Shown here piece by piece: positions 55,201-63,939 of a DNA stretch of 64,000 bases. The position numbers and the translations under genes were made by a program. Below the pieces are notes generated by a model. It made no database searches, was not told the DNA's origin, and saw only the letters and a list, made by a program, of their open reading frames with translations. Each line of letters starts with the position of its first letter. Position 1 is the stretch's first letter. The DNA comes from Argyresthia goedartella (taxonomy: Eukaryota; Arthropoda; Insecta; Lepidoptera; Argyresthiidae), in the NCBI GenBank assembly GCA_949825045.1, contig OX463835.1, positions 23,143,201-23,207,200 on the forward strand. The letters run 5' to 3'.

Positions 55201-55730
55201 ATTACTGCATAATCAAAACAAAGGACTTTACGATCTACGGGCACAAACACTACAGAAGTCAATTAAACATTAAAGATGAGTTTCAACCTTCAATCATAGC
55301 CCCGATCTATCACATAATTAACATTACGATAGAGACGCAAGATGGAAATGCGACAAATGAAACTAAAGAAAGAGATCGGTTATCTCAGGACATCGAAGCG
55401 AAGCTGAGGCTAATGAAACAGAGTCAAAGTGATGAAGATGGAACCCAGGTCTCATACCATAATATTCACCACTACGCACTGATCTACGGTATCATTGTAC
55501 TGTTAGTGCTGGCATGGTTATGGCTTCGATCACGTCGTAGTTGGAGAACACCCCAGGCACCAGCAGCAACGACGAGCGAGCCGGCTGTGACCGCCCCTTC
55601 CCCCGCCTCCGCCCAGGCCCCAGCTAAACACAACTACAATCAACATCGTCATAGTGCACCAGCGAATGACTTCAACATGGACAATGGGAAATCCCCAGTG
55701 TTTCGCAAAATAGTGTTTAGTGATGAATAA
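52203..55730 (+). CDS. element G fused Gag-protease-RT(N)-Env-like polyprotein
   Basis: An intact 1175-codon frame starting at ATG 52203 in good context (caacaATGG). It begins with a Gag helical N-terminus and core (VPVYHGNYNQWMSFKDLFTE near residue 212). Zinc-binding Cys/His clusters lie at about 433-496 (CPLCNNEHGLFNC, CINCLFSHNGNEC, CRKCNKRH). The aspartic protease is at about 541 (LVDQGSQISIIT). RT then starts (YRVVFNASN at 818, YTADIEKMF at 865) but stops before the YVDD box. Around residue 882 it changes to a Cys-rich, Env-like ectodomain with about a dozen Cys and a membrane segment at about 1090-1106 (IIVLLVLAWLWLRSRRS). A Pro/Ala-rich cytoplasmic tail ends it. An in-frame deletion of some kilobases explains the join. 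No signal peptide precedes the Env part. Whether it is expressed is unknown. Confidence 0.88.
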   Translation: MEELMSKQVETTAAMEKLLVNFKKEKTESKPTIASKRMEKLTELFREFHANHLILCQYEDKSHDYFKGEHYETTKIFYYETLAYLEKYVKLQQQTSGTSKEITNIDKKLDDKLRKQTANYKAFQRTITNIDVEAITEKWEFEDALKTLETRWSTIDSLHWELEGLLNEEDNEQFEALFNNNEKQYNKLKKNLNSKMWSETHRDKTTPKMEVPVYHGNYNQWMSFKDLFTETIHKNASLSNAQKMQFLKGKVRGEAERLIQHLNINSDNYTVCWDILNHRYNNKRLIFTTYINTLLEIPNMKHQSLEQIKRMHDVAQETLNAIKNLGVDITTWDPLIVHILDLKLDSESHSEYIDSLKNRRELPILSDFIDFLEGKFTAMETSRRKGENNQQRASYNHHYQPSSSSSNNTRTNISNNKERPPVTKSTFNVTTIKCPLCNNEHGLFNCKYFLELQNDRKLKKVRELQVCINCLFSHNGNECKSSKTCRKCNKRHNTIIHDALNCNNNSHVSKQSDLNMTAEVLLSTAMIKVKGSDGTYHLLRALVDQGSQISIITEKTAQLLKIKRVNCKGSVCGIGEKETNGKGMMHIECKSIHNDYTFNTDVIIMNNLVGKLPNKTFAKPEWTSIKNISLADPEFYICRPVDVLLGAEIYSQIILSGMIKENDSRQPLVQQSHLGWLLCGNAKTYKCNIVRQDLDEIKKFWELEEINEQSNLSVEEQHCITYYNETTTRKENGRYEVRLPLKEDIETKLGSSKQTALTQFKNLEKKFQKQSKLATDYKTFMEEYGALNHMKPTNSNETPEYYMPHHGVERIDSLTTQYRVVFNASNKTSTGCSLNDLMYTGPNLQVDLQTLLLRWRQYQYVYTADIEKMFRMILINEEDQRSNMISIVPISEYVALNLQKDRYIPVTQENIQKCIIEDSSTFMCNLQNPIYKMKSDIDLCVQTESKCEINVAKCKNKWVGLMKENIYLYFCCEQCQLRTICGDRVTAHQLTHTSVISLDDYCIIKTKDFTIYGHKHYRSQLNIKDEFQPSIIAPIYHIINITIETQDGNATNETKERDRLSQDIEAKLRLMKQSQSDEDGTQVSYHNIHHYALIYGIIVLLVLAWLWLRSRRSWRTPQAPAATTSEPAVTAPSPASAQAPAKHNYNQHRHSAPANDFNMDNGKSPVFRKIVFSDE

Positions 55731-55881
55731 ATATTTTACATAATTACATAAGTACTAACATTAACATAATTTCCTATATTGTAACATGATTTGTAATTTT
55801 CTTTCTTGTTTAATCACCACATTAACTACTAACATTTAACAGGAAAGCACCCAGAACGCTTATCTTTGCCCCCCGGGAATA

Positions 55882-56092
55882 TGTTCGGGAACCGAACACC
55901 TTTTGCTGACGCCTGTATAGTCGGCCACTCGCGATTACTTATTTTCAGTGCATTTTACGGAACCGCGCGTGACGGGTGCATTCATAACATTTCAACATTT
56001 CCTCATTAACTATTCGTGAATTAAAGTCACTTTAGTGTTCAAGCTAACATTGTGTATCAATCAACAACCCCAACAAGGCATCAACCCAAACA
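55882..56092 (+). repeat. element G 3' LTR
   Basis: 211 bp. The sequence just 5' of it (ccccccgggaata) is not a convincing polypurine tract. Confidence 0.92.
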
Positions 56093-57573
56093 GAGGGACT
56101 TCAACAGCCCTTATTGACGTAGTGGACAACATCCTGTCGGAGCTTGACCAAGGTAGAAGCACAATTCTGGTGTTGCTAGATTTCTCCCGGGCTTTCGACT
56201 GTCTGAGCGCGCCCCTCTTATTATCGAAAATGTCTTATTATGGTTTTGACAGTACCACGGTGAAGTGGTTTGACAGCTACCTCTCGGGCCGTGCGCAGGT
56301 TATTGGATTGGAAAAAAGCGATGGTACTATGTTGTTTTCCTCGATAAAGTGCTTAACAAGGGGTGTGCCTCAAGGGTCGATATTAGGCCCCCTTTTGTTT
56401 ATTCTTTACACAGCAAAGATAGTTTCTGTCGTGGAGAGCAGCATGTGCCATCTCTACGCAGGTGATACCCAGCTATATATATCATCCGTCCCTTCCGACA
56501 TCAACACTGCAGTCCAGTCCATAAATAACGATCTAGAGCGGGTGGCGTCATGGTCAGAGAGGAGCTGTCTAGTGCTAAACCCTAGAAAATCTAAGTACAT
56601 GATCCTTGGTACAAAATGTCAGATCCATAATACTGTCCAAGCCCTAGCCCTCAATGATATAGCTATCAGGGGCGACACAGTGGAAAGGGTCGTAGAAGCA
56701 AAAAATCTTGGGTTGTTGATGAACGGTGAGCTTCGATTCGAAAATCATATCAGAAACGTAGTCAGCAATTGTTTCTACCGCCTTAAGATTCTTTATAATA
56801 TACGTGATTACCTTAGCACTGATTTGCGTGTCAGGCTTAGTGAATCATTGATATTATCTAGATTAAACTACTGTGATGTCGTATATGGTAGCTGTATACT
56901 CGGTCGGTTGAAAAGGTTAATTCAACGTGTGCAAAACGCATGTATACGTTTTTGTTTTAAAATCCCTCCTAGATCCCATATCACCCCATACTTGGATGCA
57001 GCTAAACTTCTGAACATGGAAGCTCGTCGGCATTTATACCTAGCCAATCTACTCTTTGGTGTAATACACACGCAAACCCCACCCTACTTGTACACCAAGA
57101 TAAAATGGGCGACCAGGCTACGTGGCGTGCACAAGCACAGAATACTTACACCGGCGTATCGAACGGCGACTTTCCGCGGGAGTTTCAGATTTGCGGCATC
57201 TAAGTGTTGGAATGATATTCCCCCTCCAGTCCGTGAAGCGGCAAGTAGGTGTGCCTTTGGGCGGAAACTCAGGGCACATTTGCTAGATCAGCAGAGACTA
57301 CTCCTCCCCTCCGTACCAACCTCACGCCGCAATAAGACTTGAGTCTGTGGTCGCTCATTGTCAGTGGGACCGAAAACCCAACACTTAAATTTAATGAAAA
57401 GAGGGATTGAAAAGCGCGGGCCATGTTTATTTATTTAACTTTTTGTATGTGTCATATATAACAGCCATATCTATATTTACCATTATTGTTATCTATTTTT
57501 TATAAATTCTTTATATTTATGTATTTATGGATTGTACCACGCCGCGGTCTGGGGCGCTCGCGAGGTAACACTT

Positions 57574-57614
57574 GGCGCTGACTGAAAATCAGCGTTGAAG
57601 GCCTGGCCTTCAAC
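57574..57614 (+). other. twin hairpins in LINE E 3' UTR
   Basis: cgctga...tcagcg forms a small stem with a 7-base loop, immediately followed by gttgaaggcc-t-ggccttcaac (57594-57614), a perfect 10-bp stem. LINE 3' stem-loops often serve as the reverse transcriptase recognition site. Confidence 0.65.
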
Positions 57615-57788
57615 ATAATGCTGAGTCAGACGCCATTTATAATGACAGTGACACACCACGACTGTCATTTCATTTTATATCATGTGTCAATGCAACTATT
57701 TATCTCTGTGTTTTGTTTCTTTGTTGTAATTGTAGTGTGTTCACTGTCTTTATAATAAATGTTTCTTTCTTTCCTTTCTTTCTGTTTC

Positions 57789-58572
57789 TATAGCACTCAG
57801 AAGAAGTATGCCCTTTATTGTGACACACAGAGAATTATTTTGCTCTGTATGAATAGGATGACGAGGACTTAGAGAGTTTGTATAATTTTTCCTCTTCAAC
57901 TGCGCATTGTATAGCCTCATTCAGTTTTGGAGGGTTGCGGCAGCGCACTATGTTGGAGATAGAGGAGTTTAGGCGTAACAAAAATGTGTTGAGGGCGAGG
58001 TTTTCCATGGCGGCTATGCGCCCCACGAGTTCGTCCGGTTGCTTACAATTATAATGAATGTCAGATTGCATGCGGGTCAAGATCGACTCTAACCTTAAAG
58101 AATATTGAGTTACGTGTTCTGACGGATGTTGTTTATAGTTACGGAGGTCAACAAGTAAATGGGTAGCTTGCTTCTTTTCTCCAAATATTGTTCGAAGGAA
58201 ACTTTTGATTCCGTCCCATGAATCAAAAAATTTGAGGCTGCAAGCAACCTGAGCTTTGCCTTCCAGCTAGGATATTACATATTTGCACAGTACATTTATT
58301 TGGTCTGCATTTGCCAACGACATAGCAGTATCGCAGTTAGTGAGGAATGCTGGAAGGGATTCCTTGTCACCATTGTAAGGTTTTATGAATTTAGTCAGTA
58401 CTGTAAGGGGAATTTCGGAACTTTTATCACTTTTAGGAGGCATTTTGTAAAGTGGGGTATCAGATAAATCAGCACTAGATCTAAAATGAGATTCAGAGGA
58501 AGAATGAGAAGTGTCAGATTCTGGAGATTCGAAATTGGTAGACTCTTCTGATTCAGTTTTAACGTCGGACAT
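57789..58572 (-). pseudogene. element C gag, N-terminal and central part
   Basis: From ATG 58572 there is an acidic/Ser-rich head (MSDVKTESEESTNFESPESD), then TVLTKFIKPYNGDKESLPAF and a TAG at about 58267. The same frame resumes with the capsid region (SFLRTIFGEKKQATHLLVDL, NLALNTFLLRLNSSISNIV) to a stop at 57835, and beyond it the start of a zinc knuckle (VCHNKGHTSSECYRN) cut by LINE E at 57788. Errantivirus gags have this layout. Two stops make it inactive. Confidence 0.82.
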
Positions 58573-59194
58573 TAATTATTGTGCTATGTTTAGTATTAGA
58601 CGAAATGTTTGACAATATCGGTAAAATTAAGTATATAAAATGTACGTAATTAAAACTAAGACACTGTAAAACGTATATATAAAAGTTCGTTAAAAATTTT
58701 GAAAAATGAGGCTTTCCGATGTGCACTTTCACAGTATGGTATGTAAGAGTTTTGTGTAGAAAATAGACTGTAAAATTCACAAATACACGACGATGCTGGT
58801 CCCGAGTTTCATTCTCGGCTCGGCGATGGTATCACGCGGCAGGTAGCGAGTCAGAATTGTCCAGTGTCAGCGCTTGGCGCCAATGCGGCGGCAGCCGGCG
58901 TGTGAAAGTTCTTGCTGGAACCGGGCTGAAGAATGGTATGCGCCCGAGATGATGATTGATAGTGGTTAGGTTGTTCGCTGGACACGTTGGATGGAGTGCC
59001 GCAGTAGTGTGCTGGATCGCGGGCTCACGCTCATAGGGCGGAGACTAACCGTCGGATCAGGTCTGTTAGGGTGTAGCTGATGCGGGCTCGACCTTGGGAC
59101 GAGTCTCACCGTCGATCAGGATAAACACTGGCCTGGGATTCGAGATTCCTTTAGATGTCTGTATGACCTCTTCGGAATCCCACTTCTGACACCA
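58573..59194 (-). other. element C leader and primer-binding site
   Basis: The reverse strand from 59194 reads tggtgtcagaagtgggat, a primer site directly abutting the LTR. The rest is untranslated leader, GC-richer at 58800-59150, with no gene recognised. Confidence 0.7.
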
Positions 59195-59478
59195 GTTTCT
59201 TAGGCTACCTCTGGTCTCTGTCTTTTTTAAAAAAACTACAAAGTTCACCTAACTAGATTTTATTCTTCTTTTGAGAGATTACACACAAACTAGACTATGA
59301 CTTCTTAAAAGCGGAGGCGACCGCTCCTCGCGAATGAACAAATCTAACTCAAAAAATTGTATTCAAGTAAATGGCAGGCTACCAAATGGCTGACTATGCA
59401 ATAGAATACCACGGAAAAATACGTAACATGGTGATCTGCTAGTTTAGCTTTTATTGCATAGAAAATAGGGTTATAACA
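59195..59478 (-). repeat. element C 5' LTR
   Basis: It matches 15668-15948 apart from scattered substitutions and small indels near the inner end. The outer edge is fixed by GTTC at 59479-59482. Confidence 0.85.
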
Positions 59479-59482
59479 GTTC

Positions 59483-60268
59483 GCAGGACTTGGCCGTGCG
59501 AGAAGAAGATGGGGTCTTCTTCAGGAGCTATCGGTGTCGCGAAGTAGTACCGCAGGTGTTCCTCCCCTGCTGATATGTGCTCGGCGCCGTCGGTGGGGTT
59601 CGGCTTGAACTGCCTCTCCAGGCATTCGGCGAAAATTTCAGCTCGGTATTTTGCTCTGACTCTCGGGAAGCCGTCGCTGCCCAGGAGCCGGGGTGGACGA
59701 CAGCTGCCGGCATAAGAAATGCATGGAGGGGACGTCATCGCCTACGAACTCAATGTGGCGTTCCCAAGACTCTTTGGCGTGGTCGGCAAGACATCGTTTG
59801 GTGTTGGCCGTCATGGCGTTGAAGAGGGACTTCAGATTTGGGCACCGGGTTTGTTGTCATAGCTTCCGGAAACGGCGCTGTTCGCAGATGAGTGCCTGAA
59901 TCTTCGCCGGGAGGGGTTGGAGTTTCCTCCAGCTAGAGACGGTGCGCGAGGATGTGTCGAGCGCGTCCTAGATCCTGCTAGTCAACTCTGAAGTCAGTGC
60001 TTCGACATTTTCTGGCTGTGTGGCTGTCCGGGTGGTGGAGTTCTTGGCGAGTGCGGCCGAGAAGGAAGTCCAGACGTACGTCGTCGTTGGTGGCGAAACT
60101 CTGGTTGGAAGATCCGCAAGGACGAGGAGAACGGGTCTATGGTCCGAGGGGAAGTCTGGCAGACTTCCTGGCTTGGCTGGGTACGGATTCCTTTGTAGAC
60201 GTCGATGCACGACGATTGTACGATGTCGATGATGTCCCCAGAGCCGTCCGGGTTGAAGTGAGTCGGCT
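59483..60268 (-). pseudogene. LINE X, endonuclease end and linker right of element C
   Basis: Reverse strand from about 60268: YEPTHFNPDGSGDIIDIV, then FPSDHRPVLLVL (endonuclease SDH motif near 60130), a Thr/Ser-rich linker, and FAECLERQFKPNPTD near 59640, which precedes RT in Jockey-type LINEs. There are several frame changes. The N-terminal half of the endonuclease is missing, cut at about 60268 by what seems to be the LTR of element H. It continues at 15663. Confidence 0.7.
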
Positions 60269-61527
60269 CATACTGTTTAATGACTATCGTTTTAATTACA
60301 TTTTGCCAGCTATATATGCGCCGCATATTGCTGAATTAATCAGGTCCCCCTATCCCTCATCAATTCATCACACGAATAGAGAGACACTAATGACGTAATG
60401 CTAATTCTCATTTCATACACGCGCAAACAAACACACACACACACACTCACACACATTTGATTAGATATATATAGATATTAACTCATCAACCTCATAATAA
60501 TTTTATCATAATTTTATCTCGCGTTTTGCCCGTCTATATAGAGTTATGCCTGCATGTAATTTAAACTTGGACTACCAGACGTACCAGATGGAGCTATTTG
60601 ATTTAACAATTTGGATTCCGCAATGTGCCGAAGATTCAAATCAAATGGTGCATCCCCGAATGAGTCGACGAAGCGCCGCGCGCCGCCTCCCCTCCACCCT
60701 CTCGCTCTTATCGTAGTGGGCGCTTTCACGATCAAGGTTACACACATTACATTGTTGTTAAACAGAATGTGGGGGCGCCTCGTTATAGTAGCCAGCTACA
60801 GCATACTTTAAACTTATATAAAAAGAGCAGGTCTTCGTTCAGCAGGCGTCGCGTGGCGCTGCTCGATATGCATTGTTTTTTTCTGACTAAACTTCGTCGC
60901 ATAAACTATGCAAATATATCGCCATCGAGATTTATCACAAGGGATAAATCTCGCTCGCTCAGCAGTATCCATCATCCGAAGGATCTAAAGTCTTTTGCCT
61001 ACTGCAACGACTGTCATGGCCACTCGTGGGAACAACCGGGCTACAGTTTTACATAAGATACTCCAAGTTCTGAGCAACGTCGAGTGTCCTACATGTCCAG
61101 AGTCGCAAAAAAAACAATCAATAAACTGTTCAACCATGGTGTGTCCGAATTTGATGTGCTCACTCTCTATACCACACTGCCGCGCAGGATCGACACGCGT
61201 GTTATGTGAACTCTATGCGGCTCTACATTAACTTTTAGTGTTCTCAACTGTTTCCGTGTTAATTTCATATCTACATAGTTTACCTTAATCATAAGTTTTA
61301 GTAATAGACTATAGTTCTTATATTTGCATCGAGGCTACGGTGACACGGAATGCAGACGCTACGTTAGCATTTCTTGCGATAAGCCGCGCTGCACCGGAGC
61401 GTTGATGCCTGGGCTGCCGGGCAGTCATACAGAATAACGCGGTCGCGAAACATGTAATTTGTTTTAATAAATATATTTTAATAAAAGTTTATATTTTTTT
61501 TGAGAAAAATTCTTCCGGGAACTTAAC
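60269..61527 (+). repeat. element H putative 5' LTR
   Basis: The right edge is set by the primer site at 61528. The left edge (tgtttaatg) is inferred only, as the other LTR is outside the window; a start as late as about 60390 is possible. Polyadenylation signals aataaa lie at 61466-61471 and 61480-61485. A (CA)n run is at 60428-60450. Short reading frames inside it are not genes. Confidence 0.55.
60815..60845 (+). promoter_or_regulatory. element H core promoter
   Basis: TATA box tatataaaaag at 60815-60825 and an initiator-like ttcagc at 60839-60844, about 26 bases downstream. This matches the usual arthropod TATA-Inr spacing. Confidence 0.6.
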
Positions 61528-61545
61528 TGGCGCAGCCGGTAGGAT
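61528..61545 (+). other. element H primer-binding site
   Basis: tggcgcagccggtaggat closely matches the primer site of Gypsy-group elements such as 17.6 and 297 (one base different from the form I remember). Confidence 0.8.
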
Positions 61546-61689
61546 TTACGCTGCACTGAACAACCGAAAATCGTGTTCAGTGTCCGTTTAAACGGTTAAC
61601 AGTGTAAAACTTACTTTCCCAAAAAGTGAACTAGCCTGTGTTAGTTCTTATAACTTTTTATTTTAAAGCTATTACTTTTCTTGTAAATC

Positions 61690-62685
61690 ATGGCGCAATT
61701 AGAACTCTTTACTTTAGCGCTTAAAATAGTGCCAGATTATGACGGAAATGTTGATTCTCTGTACAGATTTTTAAATACCGCCGATCAAATTTATGCACAG
61801 TATTATGATGATGTAAATGGGAAAAATTTCCAAAATACTATCGTTATTAATGGTTTAATCGGAAAATTGAAGGGAAAAGCTCTCGATATAGTTGATGTAA
61901 ATTCTGCAAATACGTGGCCGCAAATTAAAGAAGTATTGACTCAAAATTTCTCGGATCAACGAGATGAAAATTCACTTAACCGTGACCTTGTTAATTTGTA
62001 CCAAGGCAACGAGAGCCCCCAACAATTTTACGATCGATGTGTTAATGTGTTAACTACTTTGATTAACTATATTAACATACATAATGATGACCCAAATGTT
62101 GTTTCTTGCAAGCGAGATTTTTTCAAAGCTCAGGCCCTTTAAACATTTTTGGCCGGTTTACGAGAGCCACTTGGCTCTACAATCGTGCTATGCGACCTGA
62201 CAATTTACCTAAAGCCCTTCAATACATAAAAGAGGAGGGAAACATAATGTACCTTCAAAAACGTAACCAAGTACAAAATTTGTCCAATAATAGGCCTGTA
62301 AATCAAAACCAGAATCATAACCAAAATTTTAAATTTAACACACAAAAATTTACCCCAAATTGGGTTCAACAGAGACCCAATTACATGAATTTTAACCAAA
62401 ACCGTCAGTTTGTGAATAATAACAATCAACCAAACTATAATCGTCAGTTTGGTAACAACCAACAAAACTTTAAACCCAATAATAATAATCCCAACCAGTT
62501 TCGAACAAATCGAAATTCAACTATTTTTATCAAGACCCTAGGACAAATTTAAAACCAAAACTAACTCCAATGAGTGGGATTTCTTACTCAAACAACAATG
62601 CTCCTAAATTTGTTCTAAATCCAAACTACAGGCCGCAGCAAAATAATCCACAAAGGCCGAACTACTTTCAAAATGTAGGACATTA
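61690..62685 (+). pseudogene. element H gag
   Basis: ATG 61690 opens MAQLELFTLALKIVPDYDGN, then ALDIVDVNSANTWPQIKEVL and RDLVNLYQGNESPQQFYDRC, the capsid-like core of 17.6/297-type gags. A stop at 62142 with a frame change near 62110-62150 moves the reading to a second frame (PDNLPKALQYIKEEGN). An Asn/Gln-rich tail with repeated NRQFxNNxQ units (62270-62545) follows, another shift near 62550, and an end at about 62685. No CCHC knuckle is seen. It is broken but recently so. Confidence 0.8.
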
Positions 62686-62689
62686 GCCC

Positions 62690-62920
62690 GATTATCATTT
62701 CGAGGAATTGCATCATAATGACACTGCCAACCCTGAACTTGACGGTCAAGGCTTCAACAGCTGTGATGACGTATGCTATGCTGATAACAACCAGTCAGAA
62801 TTTATTCCTGGTTCATTTAACGAAATTCAAAATGAAACACCGCTCGAATACGAAGTAGAACCTCAAATTTCTGAGAATCAAAATTTTTGCGCAGCCACAG
62901 GGCAAGACAACATAACATAA
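62690..62920 (+). pseudogene. element H gag-pol junction frame
   Basis: An acidic 70-codon frame (62708-62920) lies between gag and protease. It has no motif and is probably the spacer at the start of pol. Confidence 0.45.
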
Positions 62921-62932
62921 TGCAAATAAATT

Positions 62933-63939
62933 AACACTCAAAAAGGCAGCTACCCTACATACAAATAAATAACCCTCCACTTAAGCTGCTAATCGACACG
63001 GGCTCCAATCAGTCGTTCCTATCTCCTGAGATAATTAGGAAATACTATCCGCATATGCAGCTTAACTACGAGCCTTTTTCAGTCACTAATGTACATTGTA
63101 CAACTGATCATGAATATACTGTTGATTTGCCACTGTTTAGCGAATTTAACACAAATTTAAATTGCAAATTTCACATTTACAAATTCCACAATATTTTTGA
63201 TGGTTTCATTGGACTAGACTTATTAGAAAAATTAAAAGCTAACGTAAATCTCTCAAATAGACAACTGGTGACAGAAAACGCAAAAAATTCAATCTTAATG
63301 ATGGAAACTGGAGTCCATAATCTATTCAAAGCTTTGGTTAAGGCAAATGACACCAGTGTAGTAAAAATCCCTGTAACGACAAAAGATGGAGAAATATTTA
63401 TACCGGAATTAAATTTTCACCAGTGTATTTTATCTGCATCAATCACTCGATCAGACAAAGGGTACGTCTACGTTGAACTGAGCAACCCTACCTGTAATGA
63501 CGTCATCGTTAGCTTCACATCTCCCATTAAATCAACGCCACTGAAACAAAATTTTGAATGTTTCAGTTTTGATACACCCTTACCTAAATCTCCAGACATA
63601 GAACTGCTTATTAGAACAGATCACATGAACCCTGAGAAAAGGGCTAAAATATTGAAACTATGCGAAAACTATAGCAACATTTTCTTCTATGAAGACTGTC
63701 CCCTTTCCTTTACAAATACAGTTAAACACAAAATTAAAACTTCGGATGAAGTCCCTATATATTCAAAATCTTACAGATATCCATACATACATAAAGACGA
63801 AGTGAGATCTCAAATCGATAAAATGCTTCAACAAAAAATTATACAACCCTCTGAATCTCCCTGGTCCTCACCAATCTGGATCGTACCTAAAAAATTAGAT
63901 GCATCCGGGAAACAAAAATGGCGTCTTGTAGTGGACTAA
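62933..63939 (+). pseudogene. element H pol, protease and RT start
   Basis: The frame is open from 62933. The protease active site KLLIDTGSNQSFLSPEI is near 62985 and FIGLDLLEKLKANVNL near 63205. The linker is followed by the RT start (KIIQPSESPWSSPIWIVPKK, KQKWRLVVD near 63930). A TAA at 63937-63939 stands where relatives have Tyr (VVDYRKLN), after which RKLNEKTLSDRYPIP continues in the same frame to the window end. So one nonsense change inactivates an otherwise open reading frame. Confidence 0.85.

Larger units (their letters stand above)
51738..56092 (+). mobile_element. element G: young, internally deleted BEL/Pao element
   Basis: LTRs of 211 bp (51738-51948 and 55882-56092, tgttcggg...caaaca) differ at one base (A 51834, G 55978). 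GAGGG is duplicated at 51733-51737 and 56093-56097. At 4355 bp it is far shorter than full BEL elements. A single open frame of 1175 codons remains, with RT palm, RNase H and integrase deleted. It lies in LINE E ORF2. Confidence 0.92.
50082..57342 (+). pseudogene. LINE E ORF2 (endonuclease-RT), interrupted by element G
   Basis: It starts at 50082 or, more likely, 50100 (MPSTKPFRVSLFNAGSLNT). The endonuclease has INETWL, LLGDFNIN and TTIDLI, but the usual SDH reads GRH (PDLGRHAF). RT fingers are at 51560-51737 (DWKTAKVTPLPKI, LRPISILPCLSKIIERAV). Element G interrupts at 51737. RT resumes at 56098 (STILVLLDFSRAFDCL, GVPQGSILGPLLF), but the active box is YAGD instead of YADD (GGT at 56461-56463). 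The C-terminal tail runs to 57342. Total length is about 960 residues, normal for the clade. With both catalytic changes it is inactive. Confidence 0.85.
48269..57782 (+). mobile_element. LINE E, near full-length Jockey/CR1-type, split by element G
   Basis: A forward-strand LINE inside element C's gag. It has a 5' UTR, ORF1, a spacer, ORF2 with endonuclease and RT, and a 3' UTR with two hairpins and a tttctttc tail. tgtttc at 48263-48268 and 57783-57788 is a plausible short target duplication. Without G it is about 5.2 kb. It has stops in ORF1 and a changed RT active site, so this copy is dead. Confidence 0.85.
15668..59478 (-). mobile_element. element C: errantivirus-like Ty3/Gypsy, split by nested insertions
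   Basis: The two 281-284 bp LTRs (15668-15948 and 59195-59478) share TGTT...AACA ends. The whole is flanked by identical GTTC at 15664-15667 and 59479-59482. Between them, on the reverse strand, lie primer site, gag, protease, RT, RNase H, integrase, env and polypurine tract in errantivirus order. Removing insertions D, A and E leaves about 8.8 kb. LTRs differ at several percent by eye, the most of any pair here, and every gene is damaged. The short LTRs and env recall lepidopteran errantiviruses of the TED group; the group placement is inference. Confidence 0.85.

Noticed and set aside
60544..61231. Short reading frames (66-95 codons) right of LINE X
   Set aside because: They lie in the putative LTR and leader of element H, on both strands, without motifs.
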